64,000 nt of DNA. Source: Cynocephalus volans. Taxonomy: Eukaryota > Chordata > Mammalia > Dermoptera > Cynocephalidae. How positions within the stretch are numbered: position 1 is the first letter of the stretch; every line of letters begins with the position of its first letter. The position numbers and the translations under genes are program-made. Positions 26,155 to 38,395 of this stretch are shown here, piece by piece. The DNA lies in contig NC_084469.1 in assembly GCF_027409185.1 (NCBI RefSeq), forward strand, positions 103,975,835-104,039,834, in the 5' to 3' direction. Under the pieces are notes generated by a model. It searched no databases and was not told where the DNA came from. It was given only the letters and a program-made list of their open reading frames with translations.

Positions 26155-26305
26155 TTTTTAATTTATTTATTTTTTTGTCGTTTTTTCGTGACCGGCACTC
26201 AGCCAGTGAGTGCACCGGTCAGTCCTATATAGGATCCGAACCCGCAGCGGGAGCGTCGCCGCGCTCCCAGCGCAGCACTCTACCAAGTGCGCCACGGGCT
26301 CGGCC
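26155..26305 (-). mobile_element. tRNA-derived SINE, GC-rich dimer variant
   Basis: The minus strand begins GGGGCCGAGCCCGTGGCGCA and has a GC-rich anticodon-side segment unlike the other dimers here, then CTATATAGGA and an A-rich tail. The target duplication CCTTTTTGTACTTTTA is perfect at 26139-26154 and 26306-26321. Confidence 0.85.
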
Positions 26306-26418
26306 CCTTTTTGTACTTTTAAAACTAGGAGGTTTTCAATCCAACGTGTGCTCGTATATGTCTTTGTCAGTGTATGAACCAACTGAAAGCTTTTCTACAT
26401 CCCTCACATTTAGCATTT

Positions 26419-27579
<1,161 letters not shown>

Positions 27580-27974
27580 CTACAAAACATGACAAGCACA
27601 GTATTAATGATCGACCTATTATCAATTTTATATTTACTGGTATATATTGGGCTTACATTTTGACCGTACTGGGGTAAGTACAGGTCTCCTGCTCTGCCTG
27701 AATCATCTGAAAGTGAAGGGACTGAATGCTCAATAAGAGGGTTTGTCCACAGATATTAAACAAAATAGTGATGTTCACATATGCGGTTTCTTAATACTCT
27801 TCCCTACTTTGCAAAAACTGAACATTTATGTCACGTTTCAATATGCATTTTAGTAAATATTTTCTCCAAATAAATAAAGTTGGGTTTATCAGTTCTGTTT
27901 GCTTATTTTTCAAATTTTATGACACATTAAGATTCTCATGTTGGACAATGCTTTCTCTTCTGAATACACATTAC

Positions 27975-28035
27975 CTTAGATTTCCAGTAAGATTTTTGTA
28001 CTGATGTTCAATGTTCTGAACTTCATATTTTTTCC
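27975..28035 (-). CDS. Copy 2 61-bp linker exon
   Basis: Acceptor TTTTAG and donor GTAATG bound an open 61-bp exon reading GKKYEVQNIEHQYKNLTGNL. W of the usual KKWEEQ motif is Y here. It is part of a pseudogene. Confidence 0.8.
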
Positions 28036-28204
28036 CTAAAATGTAGAAACAGAAAATAATTATGAATTGTTACAAATTACAGAACAATATTAAATTCCAC
28101 GTTCATGAGGAGATGCAATCATGCCGGATTTAGTCACCACAGTATTTTCTTTCCACCTTCCAAATTGTGGAACAGCACTGATGATAAGAAACACATGTTA
28201 TCTA

Positions 28205-28363
<159 letters not shown>

Positions 28364-30150
28364 CTAGAACATCCCACACGTGTTTAAAGGAGAAAGGGTA
28401 AGAAGACAACACAGTGATATATAATCAATTCAAAAAAGGTAAGACACAATTCTGCAGTCTCCAGTTATTTATCTTATGATAAATGAATACGGTCATTGGA
28501 ATTAGAGCTCTGTCCCCGTTCACTTCCTCATAAATTTAACAGCACCACGAAAACATGGAACTCAACTCTACATTTTTACTGTGGGCACTCCAAGTCTTAC
28601 TGCCTTCTAATGGCAGCTCCTGTTCACCTTGGAGAAATGATGGAAACACTATACACATGAAACAAATGTTAAGACCATGAGAGAAGGGAGCCGCAGGCTA
28701 TTCTGGAAAGCTGGTCCAGGTGTGGCACAAGGGGAAGAGGGAAGGGTGAGTCTTCAGCTCTCAGCAAATATCAAAAATGTCAGCGTGACTAGTCATCATC
28801 ATAACGATGACAGGAAAGAACAAGATGCATTTCTAATTCCTTGTTTTTCTATAAACAAATGGTGACAGAAGCACAAGGAATTATCAAAACCGGTTACTTG
28901 GGGCAGCTGGAGCAAGAGCACAGGAGGGGACCAGGATGTGCTGGCAGGGAGCCATCTCAAGTCGGACTTTCCTGTCTGGCAGATTTGTGAAAACTTTGCC
29001 TGTAATATTTATTATAAGTGAACAAAAATTTATAGACACAGTGCTTTAATTTTTAATAGTCTTTATTTTATGTACTTACTTTGGCTTTTTAAAATTTAAC
29101 TTTTAAATAGCAAAATTTTTCTACATAAGTAACCATTATAACATTTCATCCTTTATTCATAATGATGAGGAATGTATTAAACATTGAACTATTTATTAAA
29201 AAATGAACCTTTAAAATATCTTTCTAACTAGATGTTGGGAAAATATAGCACATTAAAATGTATTAGGGGTTTAGTTCTCACTTATTATGTGTATTAAGAT
29301 TTTGAATGATTTACATAAGCTTTTAGTACTTCTCTTAATAATTAAAACAGGCAAATATTCAGGAATAGTAAAGCCTTTAATTTTCAAATACTCTAGAGAA
29401 GACACATACACAACTGATCTAAAAAAGAATGCCCCTGACAGCTTAAAAACACCCATCTCATGCCCTGATTTTTCATTCTTAAGAAAAAACCCAAAGTTGT
29501 GTTTGGTTTCAGAATTTTAACTTATATCGTTTCTCTCAATGAACTTACATTTTCACCCAGAAAATCGTTTATATACAGAAAGGGGAAAAATGACAAAATA
29601 TTTATGGAAACTGGTTAAAGGGCATCAATACTCAATAGGATATCAAAGGAAAGAAACGCAAACACTTGAACCTGCCCCAGCAAGCAGCCTGTTCCCCACA
29701 GCTCACAAGAAACACCCTGAGGTTAACCATATTGCCAAGCCTGGGGCCCAGATGTTCATCTTTGAAACAATTCCTAGAGTGAGTCAGTCCCTGGTGACGG
29801 GAGGGGTGGCGGGGGGGAGCCTTAGTAGCCACAGGAATGGACCTGGCAGCTCCACACACCCTCCTCTCTTCTGGTAGCATAAAAATGGTCCCCTTGATTT
29901 TCACAGGTGAGGAAACAGTCATCTGGATTCAAAGAAAGGTTCTGACTCGAATAAACTGCTATGTTTATAATTATTTTTCCAGAACACAGAAATCCTGACC
30001 TTCATAGATTTTCTCAATACTCTAGGTGTACCAATTTTGAGGATACAAAACTCAAACCCATGTCTATACAGAACACCGAGAGTCATTCCCCTCACTCCTG
30101 CACGTGCAGGTGGGTCTCCAGCTTTCCAGGGCTCAGAGCTTTTCTCAGTA

Positions 30151-30709
30151 TGTTACCGCCTGAGCAGAAGTGACTCCATCTTGTTAAACCTCTGAAGTTA
30201 AAGCTTCTTGTTTCTGTAAACTAAACCACATAGCTTGCAGCCGGCTGCCAAGCACAGTAACTCTTGTTCGCACGATTGCCAGAACATGACTCCTGCTCAA
30301 GCGGTACACAAAATCGTTATAGAATAATTATCAACCTAGATGGACATTCTTTATCAGCTTACTAACTTGATCTGTTGAGAACTGAACCCATGACTTGAGC
30401 CCATGGAGAATGATGAAATTGGACAGCTCCCAGCTGGGAAGTTCCCTGATGTTTCTCTGCATTTTTTTTGATTATCGAGCATACCTGCACATCCCCGTTT
30501 AGTCACTACGAACCAGCTTCCCACCACTCATCCCTATGAAACCCTTTGGCAAGCCTGGGAAATGCAGAGATGGTATTTGAGACATGAGTTCACCACTTCC
30601 CCAGGCTGCCGGCTTCCTGATTAAAGGCTACCTCTCCTTACACCGATTCTTGTCACTCAGTTATTGGGTTTTGAGCGGCAAGTGAAGGACCTTTGAGGTC
30701 TTGGTAACA
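30151..30709 (+). mobile_element. Solo LTR, 559 bp, with 4-bp target duplication
   Basis: It starts TGTTACCGCC and ends TTGGTAACA. AGTA lies on both sides (30147-30150 and 30710-30713). Blocks A (near 8660) and B (near 14800) have the uninterrupted site TTCTCAGYRCAAAGGG, so the insertion is specific to block C. The 3' end GGTAACA is shared with the LTR at 12809-13460. The 4-bp duplication suits a class I, gammaretrovirus-like ERV. Confidence 0.9.
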
Positions 30710-30891
30710 AGTACAAAGGGCTCCTTCCCTGGTGGCAGTGAGCAGGTAGAATCTGCAGGGAAGGCTCCCCAGGAGAAGCAAATGGGCCTTCAGTGACTTC
30801 CCTTTGTAGGCTTAAGGGTAGCCTTAGCATGAGTCACTGGCCTCAGGCATCTCCCCCCAGTAAGTGGCTTCGGACCACCATTAATATTTTA

Positions 30892-31016
30892 TTTTATTTT
30901 TGACCGGTAAGGGGATCACAACCCTTGGCTCTATGTCGTCCGCACCACGCTCAGCCAGTGAGTGCACCAGCCATCCCTATATAGGATCTGAACCTCCCGA
31001 GTGACACGGGGCCAGT
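30892..31016 (-). mobile_element. tRNA-Ile SINE, dimer, decayed
   Basis: The minus strand ends GGTAAGG-type sequence and holds CTATATAGGG. The target duplication CCACCATTAATATTTTA is perfect on both sides (ending at 30891, restarting at about 31017). Confidence 0.85.
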
Positions 31017-31421
31017 CCCACCATTAATATTTTAAACAACACAAACCCAGTGTTTAAAGAATTCATCAAAATCAGTCACACGCAGTGTTTATGAAAAGAA
31101 AAGTGTAAGGCATATTGGCCAACTCAACAAGAAAACCCACAACTATCTGCTCCTTTAAGAAAGTGAAGCAGTCAGCTAAATATTATGCTCATGTCATGAA
31201 ATTGTTTTATTAAACAATTACCCATTTTGAACACTTCTAGGTTTTACAAGTCAAAGCGTTGGATTTTCATTTGAAATCATGCAAAATAAACCAACAAACT
31301 AAACAGACCTGAGAAACTTACTATATATGCTCAGGAGAAAGAAAAATATGAAAAAAGAATGTTTAACAAATGGAATGTAATTTAGACCAATGTATTATTT
31401 ATTTTTGAAATTCATTTTATT

Positions 31422-31607
31422 TTATTTCATTTTATTTACTTATTTATTTTTTTAAAGATGACCGGTAAGGGGATCTTAACCCTTGACTTGGTGTTGTCAG
31501 CACCATGCTCACCCAGTGAGCTAACTGGCCATCCCTATATGGGATCCGAACCCGTGGCCTTGGTGTTATCAGCACCACAGTCTCCCAAGTGAGCCATGGG
31601 CCGGCCC
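31422..31607 (-). mobile_element. tRNA-Ile SINE, full dimer
   Basis: The minus strand starts GGGCCGGCCCATGGCTCAC, has two tRNA-like units joined by CATATAGGG, and ends in an A-rich tail. The target duplication TGAAATTCATTTTATT is perfect at 31406-31421 and 31608-31623. Confidence 0.9.
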
Positions 31608-31854
31608 TGAAATTCATTTTATTATTTATTTTTGCCTGCTTGGAAATATTTTCTACTTTCAAGCTCTCTTGATTAAATACTGTTTCCACTTACTAAACAC
31701 TGAGGCTCAATTAAGGGAAAACATCATTTCAAGGTGACAAGCCTGATTACCCCCTGCCTGGCAGGGATAGTGTTTACTGGGAACTGTGGTGAAAGCACAC
31801 ATCACCCAGAAAAAGTTCCAAAGAAACACCTACAACCAAAGGACTTCCCATAGG

Positions 31855-31946
31855 AGGTGGCCGGTTAGCTCCGTTGGTTACAGCACAGCCCTAAAACACC
31901 AAGGTCAGAGGTCAGGCCCGTTCCAGCACAGTCGCCAGAAAACAAA
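31855..31946 (+). mobile_element. tRNA-Ile-like SINE, monomer
   Basis: GGTGGCCGGTTAGCTC opens a monomeric unit with a degenerate B box. Flanks GGACTTCCCATAGG and GGAGTTCCCATGG are the target duplication. Confidence 0.8.
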
Positions 31947-32167
31947 GGAGTTCCCATGGCACGTCTGTGCCCGGGAAAGACAGTACAAGATGCACATGCA
32001 CCTTAGACAAAACAGTTCCAGGTGGTTATTCTCTGGTTTGCTCTCATATAAAATACACGCTTAGAAAAAAATAATAAAATAAAATAAAAAGAGCCATTCA
32101 TGGCTCTATGGAAAAAAATTAAAAAAAAAATTTTTTCAACCGAGTAAAAAGGGAGCTTGCTTTATTC

Positions 32168-32850
32168 TCGAGATGCAGGTGGTCGCCGCCGCAGGGACGC
32201 GACAGGAATCCCGGGGTCCCGGCCGGAGGGGACCGAGGGCCGCAGACTCCGGCGCTGAGTGCGGGGAGGCCCGGGTTCCGCGGCCACGGCCGGCTCCGGC
32301 CGGTTCCAACCGGCCCCGCTCCCCGTCTCGGAACGCCCGCCCGACGCTCACCATGTCCGAGTGTCCCCGCGTCCTCCCTACGGCTCCCGCGCGCAGAGCA
32401 GGGCACAGAGCACGGAGAATGCACCAGAGCCACCTGCGGTCACCGGAGGCAGCTCAGACGGCCGCCACGTGAAGCAGGAACAAGGACCGACCCACAGGCG
32501 TCTCCCCAGAGGATTCGCCTGCCCTTCCCAGGGCGCACCTGATTGGACAGTTCCTACAGCCACGCCCCCTACGGCCTGAGCGACGGAATTGCCACAGGTC
32601 ACGTGGCTGAGCCAACGTCCTAGATTGTGGGAATCGGCCCTGGCCAGGCACGCTGCGTTTAAGAGCTGGTTCCCAGGCCGGAGGGGACACCGGTACCGGG
32701 GTGCAGGAATCCCAGGCTCAGTTTCCACGTGGAGCGACCCCCTTGTGCAGAGGAAGAGGGACCCCAGGCCAGGCCAGACTGGAACAGGTGGGTCGCCTGT
32801 CCTCCGGACATCAGGGGCTTGACACAGGCTGCGAGGCCACTCATGGAACA
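32168..32850 (-). promoter_or_regulatory. CpG-island promoter of copy 2
   Basis: It is nearly identical to 9950-10680, including the minus-strand CCAAT box (ATTGG near 32542) and both CACGTG sites. Two short CG-rich stretches present in the first intron start of copy 1 (about 24 and 26 nt) are deleted here. CpGs are well kept although the downstream gene is dead. Confidence 0.85.
32352..32440 (-). CDS. Copy 2 first exon with initiator ATG
   Basis: The ATG is at 32354-32352, followed by donor GTGAGC, the same arrangement as copy 1. Splicing to 28363 gives M-DSVTFEDV. Only the ATG is translated; the right boundary is estimated. Confidence 0.8.
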
Positions 32851-32999
32851 CGCATAAACTTAAAAGTGATATCGCCATATGTAATACTCTGCCTCCGTTT
32901 TGATCTTAGTTTCTTGAGGCTTGCATCCGTCCCTGCCTCACCCACAAACACCTGGCATTTTGGCTGTGGCAGGAAGTCTGAACCCTGTGCCTGAACCTG

Positions 33000-33604
33000 G
33001 GCTCAGGAATCTTCTCAGGCCAACTACAACCTATAAGACGGGTTCATTAAAATTATCAGGTGTACATTTTACGTTGAATAGGTATTTGTTTCTGATCTCC
33101 CTTTGAGTGTGTCCCTAGAGCATTTTGAAGTGTAAAAGGCTACAATATTTGTAAGGTAACTGAATTCCTATTCTCACTGATATATATAAGTAAAATAATA
33201 ACAGGTTATATAAATTTAGAATGAACCTAGAAATTCTTAATACTCTTAACAGATTGGATTGAAATTCCAAACACATTTGAACAGCTTTATTAAGATATGC
33301 ACATATTACACAATATAGCATTGAAAGTGTACAATTCAGTAGTTTTTAGTATATTTACAGATATGTGCAATTATCACCATGGTCAACTTTCTGCACCTCA
33401 AGAACATACTTCTGTACCCTTTACCTATCACTCCCCTATTTTCCCATTTTCCTCCTCCAAACTCCAACCCTAGATAAGCAACAATCTACCTTCTGCCTCT
33501 ACAGATTTTTCTATTGTTGACTTTTATATTAATGGAATTACATCTTGTGTAATTTGTGACTAACTCATTTCAGTTAGTACAGGTTTTTCAAAGGATATCC
33601 ATGT
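33000..33604 (-). mobile_element. Old L1M 3' UTR fragment, antisense
   Basis: 33000-33270 has no feature I recognise. 33270-33604 reads as a reversed L1M 3' UTR (AACAGCTTTATTAAGATAT and following, with TGTGCAATTATCACCATGGT). Confidence 0.6.
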
Positions 33605-35024
33605 AGCATTGTTAAGAAAAAGAAAATCAGCAAAAAATAACTTCCAATATGCTGAGTTTATTCAGGAGTAAGCAAAAAGGATTGTAATCAGAGATGCACA
33701 CTCCAGCAAGACACAGATGCATCTGTAGAGGGCAGGGCAAGGGGGTGTTTTTATCTGGTTTAAAAAAAAAAAAAAAAAAAGTTCCTAAAAGCTGCTTGGA
33801 AACAGTTCATTGGTTCCAGAGACTCAAAGAGACAGCTTGCATCAGTTAATTGGTGGATATGCTATTACTGGAAAGTGTTCTTTCAAAAGCATCTTATCTG
33901 AATTGCACTCCTAAAAAAGGATTTCCTTGTGGGTTTATTTAGAAAGTCCTTGAGACAGTTGTTATGCTCAGACACATAAGCATGAGCTGTCCTCCATGCC
34001 TTCTCCACTTCGGTTTCTTTGTTTTATGGTCTGTCAAGAGTGATTTCATCCCGGGACGTGCAACTTCCGCATTTTCACCTTTTGATTGATCTTTCTCCAA
34101 CACCATTGCTGATCAATCAGCCTGCAGTCAGGTTTTAAGTGTCCCTCGGTGTTGACAAACTGTCCTGGCTAGCTGGTCCTGTCTCATGTCAGGAGAAGGT
34201 GATCAACAGCTGGAAGTCAGTGTCAAGACTCTTTAAGGCATTCTGAACAAGGAGGCTGGAAGGAGCAGCTCTCTGGTTTAGTATGTCTGGATTTCATCAT
34301 TAAGTTTCATTTTGTCTCTTTCATAGGTGTTGGCTGTCATTTAAAGATGAAGGGCCAACATCACTTTGTTAGGAGCTGTGTTTCTGCAAACATTTGATGG
34401 ACAACAGCTACACAATTTAAAAAATAAGAAGTAAAACAATGACAGGAACAAAAAAACCCAGCTATATGACAACTTCAGTTTGCACAATGGTCTACAAAAA
34501 TGAGCACTTACTGGTCTGTGAAAAATGACAATTAAAATACTAAGTCTGTTCGAAATGTAGCACATTGGACAAAGAGTCGATAATGGTGCTGTAAGTTCAG
34601 GAACAAATGTTGGCTTTGGGAATGTGGGGAGGGAACCAGAAATGCAGGGAATTAACTCATCAGTAGGAAGAGCTAGACTGGGGTCATGAGAAGGACTACC
34701 TTCTTGACCAAACTTTAATTGGGCTCCTCTGAGTCTTCTTTTGGACAAAGCCTTGTCCTTGGCCTGCAGATTCCAGTAGGAGCAAAAAATTCTGCTGAGC
34801 CAGTTTTTAATATCCAACCAAGTTTCTCTTCCCCATCCTTGATACCTAACAAGTTCCATTCTCTCCTTCACTCTGCCCATTGCCTATAAATCTACAGATG
34901 TCCCTGTTGTATTAAGAGTTGAGTTTAATCTCTCTCCCCTATTGCAGTATTCTTAACCCCAGAGCAATAGCGTGGAATAAAGTCTTCCTTGTCATTTTCA
35001 ACAAGTTTCCAGTGCAATTTATAT
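33605..35024. mobile_element. ERV/LTR-like mosaic
   Basis: 34860-35024 looks like the R-U5 end of a sense LTR: CCTATAAATCT, then TGGAATAAAGTCTTCC, ending near TTTATATTA. 33605-34160 looks like a separate reversed ERV or LTR fragment (TTTATTCAGGAG). Boundaries and target duplications are not clear. The 179-codon minus-strand frame at 34341-34880 shows no domain I know and lies within this repeat. Confidence 0.4.
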
Positions 35025-35401
35025 TAGACAGGGGACAGGGCCAGGAACTTGGAACCCTGCTTTATATGGATTTGGAATATTCAGGAGAGACAGACTGTCG
35101 GGAGACAGAAAAGGCTGGGAACCTCTCAGGCCATCAGGCAGGGCTCACCTCAGCCTTTCCCTCTGGAGGGTGAAACTGAGTGAGGGGTTTCTGAGAGTAC
35201 TTTCTTATCCACTAACCTCATAGAAAGTCTCAGGATTCTCTCTTTATGATCTTCCCGTTTTCACCTCATAATTTGACTAAGATTCAGGTCTACCCAGATG
35301 GGGCTCCAGGGTCAAATTCAATACATGCAGTGAAAGAAAAAAGTGCCCTCAACCCTATATGACAGAGGGGATTGAAATGTGAGCAGTTCAATATACAAGT
35401 C
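35025..35401. other. Unrecognised spacer
   Basis: I see no gene or repeat signature that I can name. It could be ERV internal sequence following the LTR-like end. Confidence 0.3.
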
Positions 35402-35797
35402 TGTTATTAGTTCATTTTTGTGTTGCTATAACAGAATATCTGAGACTGGGTAATTTAGAAAAAGGTTTATTTAGCTTACAATTCTGGAACAGATGCATCT
35501 GGTGCAGGCCTCAGGTTGCTGCTTCTACTCACGGTGGAAAATGGCAGAACAGCAGTGGGGTATGAGCAGATCACATGGTAAGAGGAAGCAAGAGAGAGCA
35601 GGAGGATGGTGGTGCTAGGGTCCTTTAAATGACCAGCTCTCATGGGAACTAATAGAGGGAGAACTCACTCTCTAGCCCTCCCCTGCCATGCGCTTTAATC
35701 TATTCATGAAAGATCTGCCACCATGACCCAAACTGCTGCCAACATTGCCAAGATTTTGACATGAGCTTTGGGGGGACAACACATCCAAACTCTGTCA
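35402..35797 (-). mobile_element. MST-type MaLR LTR
   Basis: It is a reversed LTR closely related to 17252-17645, with CTGAGACTGGGTAATTTA at its start and ACATCCAAACTCTGTCA at its end. Flanks AAGTC and AAGTT are the probable 5-bp duplication. Confidence 0.85.
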
Positions 35798-36330
35798 AAG
35801 TTCTTACCAGATATAGAATTTGAATTTTTTTCTTTCATTCAGTGGGTTCTCTTTTCACTTTCTTGTAATGTCCATGAAAGCACAAAAGTTTTAATTTTGA
35901 TGAAGTCCAAATTAGGTATTTCTTTGTTCCTAGTGCTTTGATGTCATACAGAAATATTTGTTTCCAAATTCAATGTTATAAAGATTTTGGGAGGTAGGCT
36001 TTGTGTATCAAAACGTTAAGGTGCCCCTTAGTTGACACAGGAGGAAGTGATTAGCTTGTTTGAATAATTCTGTGGACTGGCAAGGAACTGAAATGCACTC
36101 TACAATGGAGAGTAAGACCATGACAGTATACTGTAATAGTATCATACTATACCATAACACAATTTATATATGTTAATTATATCTAGTATACACATATATA
36201 GGTTGTATATAATATATATTAATTATGTATAGTAAGTATATATTGCATATATATACACAATATATGTATATACATATTTATACACTGTATACTAGATAGT
36301 GCCATACTCTTATACTGTCCACAAATACCT
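35798..36330. repeat. L1 3' fragment and TA-rich microsatellite
   Basis: 35800-36000 is a reversed L1M 3' fragment. 36130-36310 is a TA/TATA-rich low-complexity tract with many short palindromes. Confidence 0.6.
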
Positions 36331-36860
36331 CTTTTTAATACATCTAAAAAGCCTCAGCAAGTTACTAGCAAACTGAATCTAGCAATAGATTAAAAAAAAA
36401 AAAATACCCCACGATCAAGTGGGATTAATCCAGGAAAGCAACATTTTAAATCTGAAAACCAATTAATGCAATATGCCATATTAGTATAATAAATGTAAAA
36501 CAAAAACAAAAACCACAAGATCATCCCAGTAGATGGAGAAAAATAATTCACAAAATTCAACACCTCTCCACGATGAAGAGGATAAAATGGAATAATAAAA
36601 TAAAATAAAATAAAATGGAATAGCAGGGAAGTGCCTCAACTGGATATAAGGCAAATATGAAAAACTCGCAGCTCACATCCTACTTGATGTTGAAAGACTG
36701 AACGCCTTCTCCCTAAGGTCAAAACAAGATAAGGGTGTCTGCTCCCACCATTTCTATTCAAAATGTAAGTAAGGGATATGCTACCAGGTCAACCAGGGAA
36801 GGAAATAAAATACAAGCATTCAAGATTTTACAGGACATACACACATAAACACTCAGACAA
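36331..36860 (+). mobile_element. L1 ORF2 reverse-transcriptase fragment, sense
   Basis: The order of phrases (CAAGTGGGATTAATCCAGG, AACCAATTAATGCAATATG, ACTTGATGTTGAAAGACTGA) is that of L1 ORF2 reverse transcriptase. Frames are broken. An AAAAT microsatellite lies at about 36585-36616. Confidence 0.75.
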
Positions 36861-37136
36861 TCAAACAGACTTTGTCAACGCACATATGCGTGGACATGCT
36901 CAGGCAGAGACACACAAACTCTCAAACTCTCAGAGATGATGACCAAGAGACAGCAACAGATGCTCCCAGACATACACAGCTCAGGCTTCTGCACTCATCC
37001 CCAGTTTTCTCTTTCTCCTTAGGACTAACCACCAACTGACATACTGTATATTCTACTTGTATCTCTTGTTTTTTTCCCTCTAGAATATCAGGCTCAAATG
37101 AATAGGGATATTTACTTGGCTTTGTTCATGGCAGCT

Positions 37137-37541
37137 TGTTGACCAGTACGCGAGGGGAGATGGTGGGGAATGAAGAGACACACTTATGGCATCAGGAGGA
37201 CCATACAGGCTGATGACCTGTAAGGCATCCCAGTTTATTTAGGTTCCTTTTTATAAGCCAGTGAAAATAACAACTTGTACTGATTAAGTCAGACATGTCT
37301 GTTACAAAGCTGTTTATAGAATATTTTCTGCTGCCATGGCACTTGAGGGTTCATGGCTAACTGCTTATCAACAAAATAACAGCATAAGTTCCTCATTTAC
37401 AAAGCCCTCAGGGTCTTGGATTCAAAGGTCATACCTCAAAGGGAGGGAGAAGGGGGAAACAGGCAAAACGGGAAGCCAGCCTTGCTGGCCTATTCCCTAC
37501 AATAGCAAGGACTCTGTCAGCCTGCTATTCAATATCCTATA
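37137..37541 (-). mobile_element. Solo LTR, 405 bp, with 6-bp target duplication
   Basis: The reversed LTR has TTATAAAAAG and AATAAA in promoter order and ends GGTCAACA; its first dinucleotide has mutated from TG to TA. GCAGCT flanks it at 37131-37136 and 37542-37547. A sister copy is at 63025-63434. Confidence 0.8.
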
Positions 37542-37799
37542 GCAGCTACTAGAAAGCCTGTTACACAGGAGGAGATTGACACTTAGTGAATCACTGGGCC
37601 TCCACACACACGCACTCTCACAGGCATTTTACACAGCACATCATAGGACCACATGTACTTGATCTTCACAGACTACATTGTTCCTACCCCCATGCCATGT
37701 GGCAGAGTGGTGTGTTCAAGCTCCCAAAACAATTCCCAAAGTAGGGTCCTTCAGCCTGAGCTGATAGGGAAGGGATTTCACACTTCCTGTGCTCACACA

Positions 37800-38395
37800 G
37801 TACAAAGAGAACATATCTATATAAAATGCAAAATTGAACTCACCCCAATAGCAAAAATCAAATAACCATATTAAAAATGGGCAAAGAACCTGAACAGACA
37901 CTTTTCAAAGAAAATATATAAATGACCAACAGCTATATGAAAAAATGCTCATAATCACTAATCATCAGAGAAATGAAATCAAAATTGTGATATTACCTCA
38001 TACCTGTTAGAATGCCTCTTATTGAAAAAATGAAAAATAACAAGGGTAGTAAAGGATGTGGAGAAAAGGGATTCCTCATACTTGTACACTAATGGTGGGA
38101 ATGTAAATTAGTATTGACATTATCAAAAACAGTACAGAGGTTCCTCAGGAAATTAAAAATAGAACTACCATATGATCTAGCGTATGCATTCAAAGGAAAT
38201 AAAATGTCAAAAAAATCTGCACTCCAATGTTTACTGAAGCATTATTTACAATAGACAAGATATGGAATCAACCTAAGTGTCCATCAAATGGATGAAGGGA
38301 TAAAGAAAATGTGGTATATATACACAATGGAATGCTATTTAGTCATAAAAAAGAAGAAATTCTGTAATTTGTGACAACATGAATGAACCTAGAGG
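37800..38395 (+). mobile_element. L1 ORF2 3' part, sense
   Basis: This is sense L1 (GGCAAAGAACCTGAACAGAC, ATAGAACTACCATATGATC, AGTGTCCATCAAATGGATG). It ends abruptly at about 38395 where an antisense L1 begins. Confidence 0.75.

Larger units (their letters stand above)
28678..32167 (-). other. Copy 2 intron 1, duplicated block C
   Basis: To the left of 28678 the sequence follows copy 1 at about 1296; to the right it follows block A from about 7070. Block C therefore lacks the 5.7 kb between. Similarity to block A is moderate, about 80 percent by eye around 29660-29900. It contains the solo LTR and three SINEs listed separately. Confidence 0.75.

Noticed and set aside
32119..32880. Open frames up to 166 codons on both strands
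   Set aside because: This is the same CpG island in copy 2. The frames resemble those in copy 1 only because the DNA is nearly identical.
34341..34880. 179-codon minus-strand frame
   Set aside because: It lies in ERV/LTR-like sequence, has no domain I can name, and ends in a low-complexity tail. A retroviral gag origin was considered but not supported.
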